From assembly GCA_001516025.1 (NCBI GenBank), contig LOEU01000024.1, positions 186,001 to 250,000 of the forward strand: a stretch of 64,000 nt of DNA. The letters are read 5' to 3'. The translations under genes were made by a program, and so were the position numbers. The notes under the pieces were generated by a model that made no database searches, had not been told where the DNA came from, and worked only from the letters and a program-made list of their open reading frames with translations. Below are positions 27,130 through 36,034 of the stretch, piece after piece (position 1 is the first letter of the stretch; each line of letters starts with the position of its first letter). This DNA is from a bacterium BRH_c32 (GTDB lineage Bacteria; Bacteroidota; Ignavibacteria; Ignavibacteriales; Melioribacteraceae).

Positions 27130-29598
27130 TTATTTTACTACTATTGTATAAATTTTATTATTTACATACATCTCTTTTACTACCTGCTTACCTTCTGTAT
27201 TCAGAATTACTTTTTCATCTTTCCATACAACAGCTTTTACCTCTTCTTCTAAAGTATTGACAGGAAAATCCAATCTTGCACGGATTTTTCCATTGATTTG
27301 GACTACAATAGTAATATTATCAACTACTAATGCTTTCTCATCGTATGAATACCATACAGGAGTTTCGCTTAAAGTAGTATCCTTACCAAGAAGCTGCCAG
27401 CATTCTTCCCCAAGATGAGGAGCAAGCGGCATTAAGCAAACAGCAAGACGTTCCAATACATAAGTCTGTAATGATTTTTCGGCATCAGGCAAATATTTAG
27501 TTACATCATTAAGCAATTCCATTAAGAGAGCAACTGCAACATTAAAATGAAATCCTTCTATCTCTTTACCAATTTTACTTATTACATAATTTATTTTTTT
27601 ATAAACTATTTTTTCTCCATCGGATAAAGAATCTAATTCGTAAGATTCTCTCGAGGGTGAAGTTTTGGCAATACCTTGATGATTCATAAACAAAGTATAA
27701 ACACGCTGAACAAAACGATCAACACCAACAATACCTTTATCGCTCCAATCACCTCCAAGCTCATAAGGTCCCATAAACATAAGATACATTCTAAATACAT
27801 CGGCACCCACCTGTGTAGTAAAATCACTTGGATTAACTACGTTATTTCGGGATTTGGACATCTTTGCACCATTATTTGTAATAGTACCTTGATGAATAAG
27901 TTTTGCAAATGGTTCATCACTATTTACTAATCCTAAGTCTCTTATGAATTTATGAATAAAACGTGCATAGAGTAAGTGCATTACCGTGTGCTCTGCTCCG
28001 CCGACATACATATCGACAGGAGTCCATTTATTTGCAAGTTCCGGATCGAACATTCCCTTATCGAAATGAGGATTAAGATAGCGGAGATAATACCAAGATG
28101 AATCCATAAAAGTATCCATAGTATCAACTTCGCGCTTTCCGGCGCCGCCACACTTTGGACATGTTGTATTAGTAAATTCTTCGGAGCTTGCCAGTGGCGA
28201 ACCACCGCTCGGAGTGAACTTAACATCATATGGAAGCTCAACAGGTAATTGATCTTCGGGCACGGCAACTTCACCACACTTATCACAATAGATAATAGGT
28301 ATCGGAGTGCCCCAATAACGCTGTCTTGAAATTAACCAATCTCTCAAACGGAAATTTATTTTTGCTTTTGCATCGCCTGTTTTTGAAAGCTCTTCTACAA
28401 TAAGTGTCTTAAATTCTTCCGAATTAATTCCATCATATTTTCCTGAATTAATCATTGTACCTTCATCGGTAAATGCTTTTTCTAATAATGAATCAGGATC
28501 AGTATTTCTTTCTAAAATTACTTTTACAATCTGTAGATTGAATTTTGTGGCGAATTCAAAATCGCGTTCATCGTGTCCCGGAACAGCCATTACACATCCC
28601 GTTCCATAAGTAGCAAGAGCATAATCGGCAATCCAAATAGGAATCTTCTCACCATTAACGGGATTAATTGCATAGCTTCCGGTTGGAACACCTGTTTTTT
28701 CTTTTACCGTTGAAGTACGTTCTACTTCGGTTAATGACTTTATCGATTCTCTATATTCATTAACTTTAGTTAGAAATTCGGGTTTGGTAATTTTATCCAC
28801 CAAAGGGAGTTCAGGAGCGAGCACAACATAAGTAACTCCGAATAATGTGTCGGGGCGAGTTGTAAATACAGTGATTACATCATCAAGTCCATCAATTTTA
28901 AAATTAACTTCCGCACCTGTGCTTTTACCAATCCAATTGGTTTGCATGGTTTTAGTTCTTTCAGGCCAATCTATTGTTTCTAAGCCTTGAAGGAGTTCCT
29001 CGGCATAATCTGTAATTTTGTAAAACCATTGAGTTAGGTTTTTCTGAAACACAGTTGTGCCACACCTCTCACAGCCACCGTCATTTAGTACTTGTTCATT
29101 AGCGAGAACTGTCTGACAAGAAGGACACCAGTTAACCGGTGCGTTCTTTCTATATGCCATTCCCTTCTTAAAGAGTTGAATAAAGAGCCATTGGTTCCAT
29201 TTATAATATTCGGGAGTGCAGGTCATTAATTCCTTATCCCAATCATACATACAGCCCATAAGTTTTAATTGCTCACGAATAGCGGCAATATTTTCTAATG
29301 TACTGTCATAGGGATGAATACCGGTCTTGATAGCATAATTTTCGGCGGGAAGACCAAACGCATCATAACCAATCGGTTCAAACACATTGTATCCCTGTAA
29401 CTTTTTAAACCGTGCCCATGAATCCGTAGGAGCATAATTATACCAGTGCCCGCAATGAGTTTTGGATGCTGATGGATAAATAAACATTACAAGACAATAG
29501 AGCTTTTTCTCTATATCGGTTAAATCAGTCAAATTAACTTTGTTATTTGTCCAATATTCCTGCCATTTCTTTTCAATTTCCGCAAAGGGATATTTCAT
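27130..29598 (-). CDS. leuS: Leucyl-tRNA synthetase
   Basis: An 822-residue class I synthetase. The HIGH-type motif reads HCGHWYN near residue 40, inside IYPSASKTHCGHW; the usual bacterial form has a Gly or Leu-rich stretch here, so this is a slightly divergent version. A zinc ribbon (CPSC and CERC), the CP1 editing domain (TTRPDTLFG, GHDERD), a second CDKC/CPKC cysteine pair and KMSKS (GAKMSKSRN) are visible. I start at ATG 29598 (MKYPFAEIEKKWQ), because the conserved family N-terminus begins there; a longer frame to 29661 adds 21 unsupported residues. It heads the leuS-serS-ABC-ABC-fbp run. Confidence 0.95.
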   Translation of the reverse strand: MKYPFAEIEKKWQEYWTNNKVNLTDLTDIEKKLYCLVMFIYPSASKTHCGHWYNYAPTDSWARFKKLQGYNVFEPIGYDAFGLPAENYAIKTGIHPYDSTLENIAAIREQLKLMGCMYDWDKELMTCTPEYYKWNQWLFIQLFKKGMAYRKNAPVNWCPSCQTVLANEQVLNDGGCERCGTTVFQKNLTQWFYKITDYAEELLQGLETIDWPERTKTMQTNWIGKSTGAEVNFKIDGLDDVITVFTTRPDTLFGVTYVVLAPELPLVDKITKPEFLTKVNEYRESIKSLTEVERTSTVKEKTGVPTGSYAINPVNGEKIPIWIADYALATYGTGCVMAVPGHDERDFEFATKFNLQIVKVILERNTDPDSLLEKAFTDEGTMINSGKYDGINSEEFKTLIVEELSKTGDAKAKINFRLRDWLISRQRYWGTPIPIIYCDKCGEVAVPEDQLPVELPYDVKFTPSGGSPLASSEEFTNTTCPKCGGAGKREVDTMDTFMDSSWYYLRYLNPHFDKGMFDPELANKWTPVDMYVGGAEHTVMHLLYARFIHKFIRDLGLVNSDEPFAKLIHQGTITNNGAKMSKSRNNVVNPSDFTTQVGADVFRMYLMFMGPYELGGDWSDKGIVGVDRFVQRVYTLFMNHQGIAKTSPSRESYELDSLSDGEKIVYKKINYVISKIGKEIEGFHFNVAVALLMELLNDVTKYLPDAEKSLQTYVLERLAVCLMPLAPHLGEECWQLLGKDTTLSETPVWYSYDEKALVVDNITIVVQINGKIRARLDFPVNTLEEEVKAVVWKDEKVILNTEGKQVVKEMYVNNKIYTIVVK

Positions 29599-29687
29599 AA
29601 TTATTCGTATTTTTATGTCAAAATAAGATTTAAAATTATCAAAATAAGAAGGGTTTAGCAAATCATTATATTTTATCTTTTTTTTAG

Positions 29688-29696
29688 TAAATTTAC
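29688..29696 (+). promoter_or_regulatory. Candidate -7 element TAAATTTAC
   Basis: A TAnnTTTA match 23 bases before the ATG of the S9 peptidase gene, in the divergent spacer with leuS. The same nine bases occur at 55128-55136 before the porin gene. No TTTG box is seen at the expected distance. Confidence 0.3.
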
Positions 29697-29719
29697 TTTA
29701 AGATTTAATTGAGGAAAAA

Positions 29720-31747
29720 ATGAAAAGATTATTACTTTTATTGTTAGTTATATTATTCTCGACACAACTAATTGCACAGAAAAGAGCAATTACAGTAGAA
29801 GACCTTTGGAAAATAAAAAGAATTGGGGCTTATGATGTTTCTCCCGATGGCAAAACCATTGCTTTTACTATTTCTTCGTATGATATGGAATCCAACAAGG
29901 GCAATTCGGATATCTATTTAATTGATAGTGATGGAACAAACGTCCGTCCATTTATGAATTCTACTGCAAATGAATCGGAGCCGAAATTTTCTCCGGATGG
30001 CAAACAGATTGCTTATTCATTCAAAGAACAAATTTGGGTTGCTGATATTTTTGGTAAAAATGAGATACAATTAACAGATTTATATTCTGGTACTTCCGGT
30101 CATATCTGGTCTAAGGATGGAAAGAAGATATTATTTGTTTCGAGTGTCTATCCTGAATGTGAAACACAAGAATGCAATAAAGAAAAAGATGAAGCAAAAG
30201 AACAATCAAAAGTGAAAGCAGAAATATTCACTGAACTTATGTATCGCCATTGGAACGATTGGCGTGGGCCTAAGAGAAGTCATCTATTTGTTTTTGATAT
30301 AGCCACAAAAGAATATTATGACGTAACATTAAAGAGCAAGAATGATGTTCCCCCTATTGCTCTTGGCGGCTCTTTAGATTACTCTATTGCGCCCGATGGT
30401 TCTGATGCAGCACTTACAATGAATCAAGACGAAATGCTGGCTACATCAACCAATAATGATGTTTTTACATTTAGCATAAGCGGATTAAAAAAGAATGCAG
30501 CAGCAGAATTGAAAAAAATCTCTTCGAGTATGGGTAATGATAATCAACCTGTCTATTCTCCTGACGGTAAATATATAGCATTTAGATCAATGAAGCGTGC
30601 GGGTTTTGAAGCTGATAAATTAGATTTAATCATATATGACAGAACAAGCGGCACATCGGTGGATTACAAAGATACCATTAATTTATCGGTAGGCGAGGTC
30701 GTTTGGTCTTCTGATTCTAAATCGATCTATTTTACAGCCGAGAAAGAAATTTTAACTCCAATTTTTAGATTTGATATTGCTTCTAAAAAGGTAACCGAAT
30801 TAGTTAAAGAAAACTTAAATGGTGATATTTTATTAAGAGGTGATTTTATTTTCTTTAAGAAACAGAAATCAACAATGCCGGTCGAGCTATTCTCTTACAA
30901 CACAAAATCGGGCGAAATCAAACAGATTTCAAATTGCAACACGGAATTTATGGCTAAGTTCGATATGCAGCCGACAGAATCTTTTTGGAGCAATGGAGCA
31001 GAGGGTGCTAAAGTGCAATCTCTATTAATAAAACCACCGTTCTTTGATCCGAATAAAAAATATCCGATGATATTCTTAATTCATGGCGGACCGCAAGGAA
31101 ATTGGGCAGATGATTTTCATTTTAGATGGAACACACAGTTATTTGCTTCTAAAGGATATGTAGTTGTAGCTCCTAATCCGAGAGGCAGCACAGGATATGG
31201 ACAGAAATTTACTGATGAAATTTCGGGAGATTGGGGCGGCAAAGCGTATATCGACCTTATGAATACTTATGACAATGCGATTAAAACTTTTTCATTTATT
31301 GATGGAAAAAATACTTTTGCAGCCGGCGGTTCTTATGGCGGGTATATGGTCAATTGGATTGCAGGACATACAGATCGTTTCAATGCACTCGTATCTCATG
31401 CAGGTGTTTACAATTTAGAAAGTATGTATGGAGCAACCGAAGAACTTTGGTTCCCTGAATGGGAATATGAAGGAACTCCATGGACTAACCGTGCAATGTA
31501 TGAAAAATGGTCTCCTCACCGTTCGGCAGATAAAATAAATACTCCTATGCTTGTAGTCCATGGTGCATTCGATTTCAGAGTACCTGAAGGGCAGGCATTT
31601 GAATTATTTACGACATTACAAAGAAGAGGGATTCCAAGTAAGTTTTTATATTTTCCCGATGAGACGCATTTTGTTACAAAACCGCAAAATGCTAAACTAT
31701 GGTGGAATACAATTTTTGATTGGTTTGATAAATATACAAAGAGGTAA
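29720..31747 (+). CDS. Exported S9 family peptidase (prolyl oligopeptidase type)
   Basis: A 675-residue protein with a signal peptide (LLLLLLVILFSTQLIA, cleavage near residue 19). The N-terminal 400 residues form a beta propeller with TolB/WD-like repeats such as FSPDGKQIAYS and YSPDGKYIAF. The alpha/beta hydrolase domain carries the triad Ser538 (GGSYGG), Asp618 (GAFDFRVP) and His650 (DETHF). It is related to acylaminoacyl and dipeptidyl peptidases of S9 and probably cleaves short peptides in the periplasm. It lies 2 bases before the YkvA-like gene, so the two share a transcript. Confidence 0.93.
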   Translation: MKRLLLLLLVILFSTQLIAQKRAITVEDLWKIKRIGAYDVSPDGKTIAFTISSYDMESNKGNSDIYLIDSDGTNVRPFMNSTANESEPKFSPDGKQIAYSFKEQIWVADIFGKNEIQLTDLYSGTSGHIWSKDGKKILFVSSVYPECETQECNKEKDEAKEQSKVKAEIFTELMYRHWNDWRGPKRSHLFVFDIATKEYYDVTLKSKNDVPPIALGGSLDYSIAPDGSDAALTMNQDEMLATSTNNDVFTFSISGLKKNAAAELKKISSSMGNDNQPVYSPDGKYIAFRSMKRAGFEADKLDLIIYDRTSGTSVDYKDTINLSVGEVVWSSDSKSIYFTAEKEILTPIFRFDIASKKVTELVKENLNGDILLRGDFIFFKKQKSTMPVELFSYNTKSGEIKQISNCNTEFMAKFDMQPTESFWSNGAEGAKVQSLLIKPPFFDPNKKYPMIFLIHGGPQGNWADDFHFRWNTQLFASKGYVVVAPNPRGSTGYGQKFTDEISGDWGGKAYIDLMNTYDNAIKTFSFIDGKNTFAAGGSYGGYMVNWIAGHTDRFNALVSHAGVYNLESMYGATEELWFPEWEYEGTPWTNRAMYEKWSPHRSADKINTPMLVVHGAFDFRVPEGQAFELFTTLQRRGIPSKFLYFPDETHFVTKPQNAKLWWNTIFDWFDKYTKR

Positions 31748-31749
31748 AT

Positions 31750-32109
31750 ATGAAATATCAAGAAAATGAAGATAATTATAGTTTAGAGAATCTCGAGGAT
31801 ATTGATTCTTATAAAGAATACAAAGAAAAGAGCAAAATTGTAGAAGAAAGTTTTTGGGGAAAATTAGAAAGAGTCGGCAGCAAAATAACATTTGCTAAGG
31901 ATTTGAAAGCTCTCTTTAGTTATTTTCGCGATCCAAGTATTCGGTGGTATCGAAAAACAATCATAGTTGCGGCATTAATTTATTTTATCTCCCCTATCGA
32001 TGCGATACCGGATATGGCACCTTTGGTAGGTTATCTCGATGACCTTGGTGTCATAACTGCATTACTAAAATATTTGGGCAGCGAGATTCTACCTTATTAC
32101 GAAAAATAA
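31750..32109 (+). CDS. YkvA/DUF1232 family small membrane protein
   Basis: A 119-residue protein whose C-terminal half matches DUF1232 (YkvA): a hydrophobic stretch with the signature ISPIDAIPDMAPLVGYLDDLG around residues 77-97. The N-terminal 45 residues are very acidic and charged, without a signal peptide. AGAGGT precedes the ATG. It is probably a small inner-membrane protein. The function of the family is not settled. It is coupled to the S9 peptidase upstream and followed 9 bases later by the Nudix gene. Confidence 0.85.
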   Translation: MKYQENEDNYSLENLEDIDSYKEYKEKSKIVEESFWGKLERVGSKITFAKDLKALFSYFRDPSIRWYRKTIIVAALIYFISPIDAIPDMAPLVGYLDDLGVITALLKYLGSEILPYYEK

Positions 32110-32118
32110 AGAGAGTAT

Positions 32119-32661
32119 ATGAAGAAGCTAAATTTCAAAGTTCTTAAAACGGATATAATCCATAAAGGACGAGTGTTCGATTTAAAGATAGATGAAATAA
32201 TATATGATAGCGGCAATAAAGGGTTTAGGGAAACTGCAGTGCACCCGGGCGGTGCGGTGGTCCTTCCCGTAAAAGAAAACGGAGATATAATCTTCGTTAA
32301 TCAATTTCGTTTTCCTCATGACCAATTTGTTTTGGAACTACCTGCGGGTAAATTAGATTTCAATGAGGATCCATTTATATGCGCTAAAAGAGAGCTAACC
32401 GAAGAGACAGGTTATAGTTCGGAAAAAATTACTAAACTAGGCGCAATCTTTACAACTCCCGGATTTAGCAATGAAATTTTACATATCTATTTGGCGAAAG
32501 AACTTATTGAAGGGAAACATAATCGAGAAGAGGGTGAATTCGGGATGGAAATCGTTTCACTCTCTTTGAAAGAAGCAGAAGAAAAGATAAAATCGGGCGA
32601 AATAGTTGATGCAAAAACTATTTGCGGAATTTTATATTATAAATTATCGTTGGATAATTAA
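32119..32661 (+). CDS. Nudix hydrolase (ADP-ribose pyrophosphatase-like)
   Basis: A 180-residue protein with a perfect Nudix box, G-x5-E-x7-R-E-x2-E-E-x-G, beginning GKLDFNE and ending RELTEETGY near residues 76-98. An N-terminal beta-rich extension and the PGGAVVLPV stretch before the box resemble ADP-ribose pyrophosphatases (NudF/YqkG type), which cleave ADP-ribose to AMP and ribose-5-phosphate using Mg2+. Its last 18 bases overlap the convergent murI gene. Exact substrate is not settled by the sequence. Confidence 0.9.
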   Translation: MKKLNFKVLKTDIIHKGRVFDLKIDEIIYDSGNKGFRETAVHPGGAVVLPVKENGDIIFVNQFRFPHDQFVLELPAGKLDFNEDPFICAKRELTEETGYSSEKITKLGAIFTTPGFSNEILHIYLAKELIEGKHNREEGEFGMEIVSLSLKEAEEKIKSGEIVDAKTICGILYYKLSLDN

Positions 32662-33474
32662 TTCTTCGAGATCAATTTTATTTATGTTGGAAATTTCTTT
32701 TCCAAGAAATCGTTCAGCAATTTCTTTGAACTTAGCCGGTACGTCACTTACAAAATATTCTTGGGTGCCGGGTAAGTAAGAAGAATTTTTAAGTCCCTTC
32801 TCTATCAAATAATCTTCGACAATCTTAGCTGCAGGTGTTCCCGAATCGATTAAAGTAACTTGATCCCCAATTTCATGTTGAATAATTTTTCTTAGCGTGG
32901 GATAGTGAGTACATCCGAGAACAAGCGTGTCAATTCCTTTGGACTTTAATTCGCTTAAGTATTCCGATGCCACAAGTCTTAATGCTTCATGATCTACTAA
33001 TCCCTCTTCTGCAAATGGTACAAAAAGAGGGCATGCCTTTTCATATACTTTTGCATCAGGGTCTAGTATATGGAGTCTTGAAGAGTAAGCTTTGTTATTG
33101 ATTGTAGAATAAGTCCCTATTACACCGATGATTTTATTTTGAGATGTATGGAGTGCGTAATCAGAACCCGGCTCAATCATTCCGATTACCGGAATTGAAA
33201 GAGTGTTTTGCAAAGTTTCGAGAGCTACCGATGAAGCAGTATTGCATGCTACTACAAGAAGTTTAATATTCTTCTTTAATAAGAAGTTAGCAGCTTCCAT
33301 ACTATATTCTATTACGGTGCTATTGGATTTAGAACCATAAGGTACTCTTGCCGTATCACCAAAATAAACTATATTTTCGTTGGGAAGTAAATTTGTAACT
33401 GAGCGGACAACCGTTAAACCACCTATACCCGAATCAAAAAAACCTATCGGACTATTGCTATCTATATTTTTCAT
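32644..33474 (-). CDS. murI: Glutamate racemase
   Basis: A 276-residue cofactor-independent racemase making D-glutamate for peptidoglycan. The two catalytic cysteines are Cys77 (VACNTASS) and Cys188 (LGCTHYP), and the N-terminal FFDSGIGGLTV contains the conserved Asp14-Ser15. It is the last gene of a long minus-strand run, 6 bases after the glnD stop, and its 3' end overlaps the Nudix gene by 18 bases on the opposite strand. Confidence 0.96.
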   Translation of the reverse strand: MKNIDSNSPIGFFDSGIGGLTVVRSVTNLLPNENIVYFGDTARVPYGSKSNSTVIEYSMEAANFLLKKNIKLLVVACNTASSVALETLQNTLSIPVIGMIEPGSDYALHTSQNKIIGVIGTYSTINNKAYSSRLHILDPDAKVYEKACPLFVPFAEEGLVDHEALRLVASEYLSELKSKGIDTLVLGCTHYPTLRKIIQHEIGDQVTLIDSGTPAAKIVEDYLIEKGLKNSSYLPGTQEYFVSDVPAKFKEIAERFLGKEISNINKIDLEELIIQR

Positions 33475-33480
33475 CTATTT

Positions 33481-36033
33481 TTATAACATCTCCATAATGG
33501 TATCTGTCAATTCGACAGTAATTAATTCATATTCACTTGTTGATATTTTATTTTTGTTTCGATCTAGGATATAAAATGAATCGACTACATCATCAGCTTT
33601 CGTTGATATTTTAGCGAAATAGATCGAAAGCCCTAATTCATTCATTTTTTTCGTAATTTGATAAAGAAGTCCAAGCCGATCCGGAGAGAAGATATCTATG
33701 ATGGTATATTTTTCATGCTTTTCGAAAGAGATTTTAATTTTACCTTTCCTTTTGAAAAGTTTATTCTCTAGGCGCCACCACTTCGATTTAATTTTATTAA
33801 ATTCTTTTGTTATCTGAAGTTCATTATTGATTGCAAGCTCTAAATCATGAATAATTTTTTTATACCGAGAAGTCTCTATCACATTATGAGTTCTAAAATC
33901 GGTAACACTAAAACTATCTATTACCACTCCATCTTTACGAGTGAAAATTTTCGCATCGTAGATATTGAGATCGTTAATCGATAGAGCACCGCAGATGCGT
34001 GATAAAAGCGAATCGGAATCGAAAGCAATTACTGTAACATAAGTAAAGCTATGGTCTTCTTTAAAGAACACAGAAACAGAAGAACCTTTTTCGATTTCGT
34101 CAATATGTTGATTTATTTCTTCCTGAGAATAATGTTGTAAATAGCCAAGATCATCAATAGATTCAATATGTTCCTTGAATGAAGAATCCCCTTCTTTATC
34201 GTTTAAATAAGCATTAGTAGCATGGGAGAGAAGAACTTCGCCTGAGATTCTTTCCTTTATCATTCTCTTAGTTTTCACGAAAAGTTCATTAAGTAATTCA
34301 CTCTTCCATTGTGTCCAAACGACAGGCGAAACTGCGGAAAGATCAGCATAAGTGAGCAAGTATAAATTTTCTAACGCTTGAAGCGATGAAACTTTCTTTG
34401 CAAAAGTATCTAAAGTAACAGGATCATTTAAATTACGTCTGAAAGCAACTTGTTCCATAGTAAGATGGTGGTGAACTAAAAACTGCACCATCTGAATTGA
34501 TTGAGCATTATAACCAAGACGTTCCATTATAGAACAAGCAATCTCAGTTCCAATTATTTCATGCCCTGATATACTAATCGGTTTCGCTATATCATGGAAT
34601 AGAACAGCTAAGAATAAAATGTCTTTTTCTTTATTGCCTATAAAAAGTTTTGCCAACGTGGATGTTTCGTTTTCAAGATTCTCTAAATTATTTAGTGCAA
34701 TAAGAGTATGCTCATCGGCAGTATAGCAATGATAAACACCGGGTTGGAAGAATCCGACCAGGTCTTTAAACTCCGGTAAAAAAGCACCTAATACACCAAG
34801 TTCATTCATTGCATAGAGAGTCTTACCAACATTTTTTGGAAGCTTTAAAATCTCTCTAAAGAAAGCAGAAGAATTAGGTTCAAAAATTGATGATTCATTA
34901 AGGTCAATCACAGCCTCAATAATAGTAGAGCGCAAACTATCATCTAATCGAGCAGTATAAAAACCACGATAATAAAAAGCTCTCATAATTGTAGGCAAAG
35001 TTATTTCTTCGCTTCCTGTATATGAAACTGTATTACCCCTTAGAATAAAATCATCATCTAATTGGACGGTTAAAATCTCCGAGAATGGATTAAGAAGTTC
35101 TTCCTCTGTTTTTTTTGTGCTCGTTAAAGCAAATCTTTTGATAATATTAGCACATTCAAAATAGCGTTTCATAAAATTCTGCCAGCCAGGTTCTGCATAA
35201 CCCATAATTTTGGCAATTTTTTCTTGAGCAGAATATTCTAATCGGTCATTTTTAGTACCTGATATTAAATGAAGATGGTTCCTAACATTGATGATAAATT
35301 TATAGGCTTCGAGCAAACGCGCTACTGCCCTTGGTATTATTGCCTTTTGCTGCAGAAGAAGTTTTAAGTATGCTTCTGTTTGTGTTACTTCAGATTGATT
35401 AGTGAGAATTAAATTATTCTTAAGAGCATATACCCATTCAATTACTTGAAGGTCGCGCAGCCCTCCGGCAGTGTTTTTTACGTTTGGTTCTAATACTTTA
35501 GAAGAAGCCCCAAATTTTTGATGCCTCTTTTTGGTATCGTCAAAATATTGGAATACTAATCTTTTCCTGTTTTCTTCATTAAGTGAGTTAAGGACTTTTT
35601 CATTCCATTCATTATAGATTTTTTCATTCCCGCAAATAAAACGGGTTTCAAAAAACTGCGTAAAGGTATGCAAATCTTCATGAATAAAACGTTCAATATC
35701 AGAATACTCACGAACGGTATGACTTACTTCAAAGCCGCAGTCCCACAAAAGTGTTACTGCAGCTCTGATTTCATCTTCGTAGTCTTTTATTATCGGAACG
35801 ATGAACATAACATCGATATCAGAATAAGGAGATAATTCTCTTCTACTAAAACTGCCGACTGAAGCCACAGCGAAATTAATTCCCTTCTCTTTGAGTATAT
35901 TAAAAATATATTCTTCTATAAGAAGAGAATAAGAGACACAGAAATGCATCGGCTCGGAAATGAGTTCTTCGTTTGAGAAGATTTTATCCCGTTCAATAAG
36001 ATATCTCTCTTGTATGTTTATCGGATCAAACAT
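33481..36033 (-). CDS. glnD: [Protein-PII] uridylyltransferase/uridylyl-removing enzyme GlnD
   Basis: An 850-residue bifunctional sensor of glutamine that adds or removes UMP on PII. The nucleotidyltransferase domain has G60-S-x2-R-R-E-L with the metal pair Asp72 and Asp74 in YSDIDVMF. The central HD domain has the metal motif FHDIAKP and a HHHLT-type stretch (FLVHHHLTME). The C-terminal 200 residues hold two ACT domains (starting near TYVTVIAFD and YTIIDIFSPDR) that bind glutamine. Length is normal for GlnD. No PII (glnB) or glnA gene is in the window. It abuts the upstream lyase gene with a 1-base gap. Confidence 0.92.
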   Translation of the reverse strand: MFDPINIQERYLIERDKIFSNEELISEPMHFCVSYSLLIEEYIFNILKEKGINFAVASVGSFSRRELSPYSDIDVMFIVPIIKDYEDEIRAAVTLLWDCGFEVSHTVREYSDIERFIHEDLHTFTQFFETRFICGNEKIYNEWNEKVLNSLNEENRKRLVFQYFDDTKKRHQKFGASSKVLEPNVKNTAGGLRDLQVIEWVYALKNNLILTNQSEVTQTEAYLKLLLQQKAIIPRAVARLLEAYKFIINVRNHLHLISGTKNDRLEYSAQEKIAKIMGYAEPGWQNFMKRYFECANIIKRFALTSTKKTEEELLNPFSEILTVQLDDDFILRGNTVSYTGSEEITLPTIMRAFYYRGFYTARLDDSLRSTIIEAVIDLNESSIFEPNSSAFFREILKLPKNVGKTLYAMNELGVLGAFLPEFKDLVGFFQPGVYHCYTADEHTLIALNNLENLENETSTLAKLFIGNKEKDILFLAVLFHDIAKPISISGHEIIGTEIACSIMERLGYNAQSIQMVQFLVHHHLTMEQVAFRRNLNDPVTLDTFAKKVSSLQALENLYLLTYADLSAVSPVVWTQWKSELLNELFVKTKRMIKERISGEVLLSHATNAYLNDKEGDSSFKEHIESIDDLGYLQHYSQEEINQHIDEIEKGSSVSVFFKEDHSFTYVTVIAFDSDSLLSRICGALSINDLNIYDAKIFTRKDGVVIDSFSVTDFRTHNVIETSRYKKIIHDLELAINNELQITKEFNKIKSKWWRLENKLFKRKGKIKISFEKHEKYTIIDIFSPDRLGLLYQITKKMNELGLSIYFAKISTKADDVVDSFYILDRNKNKISTSEYELITVELTDTIMEML

Positions 36034-36034
36034 A

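Noticed and set aside
29599-29661. A 21-residue N-terminal extension of LeuRS
   Set aside because: The extension lies outside the conserved start MKYPFAEIEKKW and in the divergent promoter spacer.
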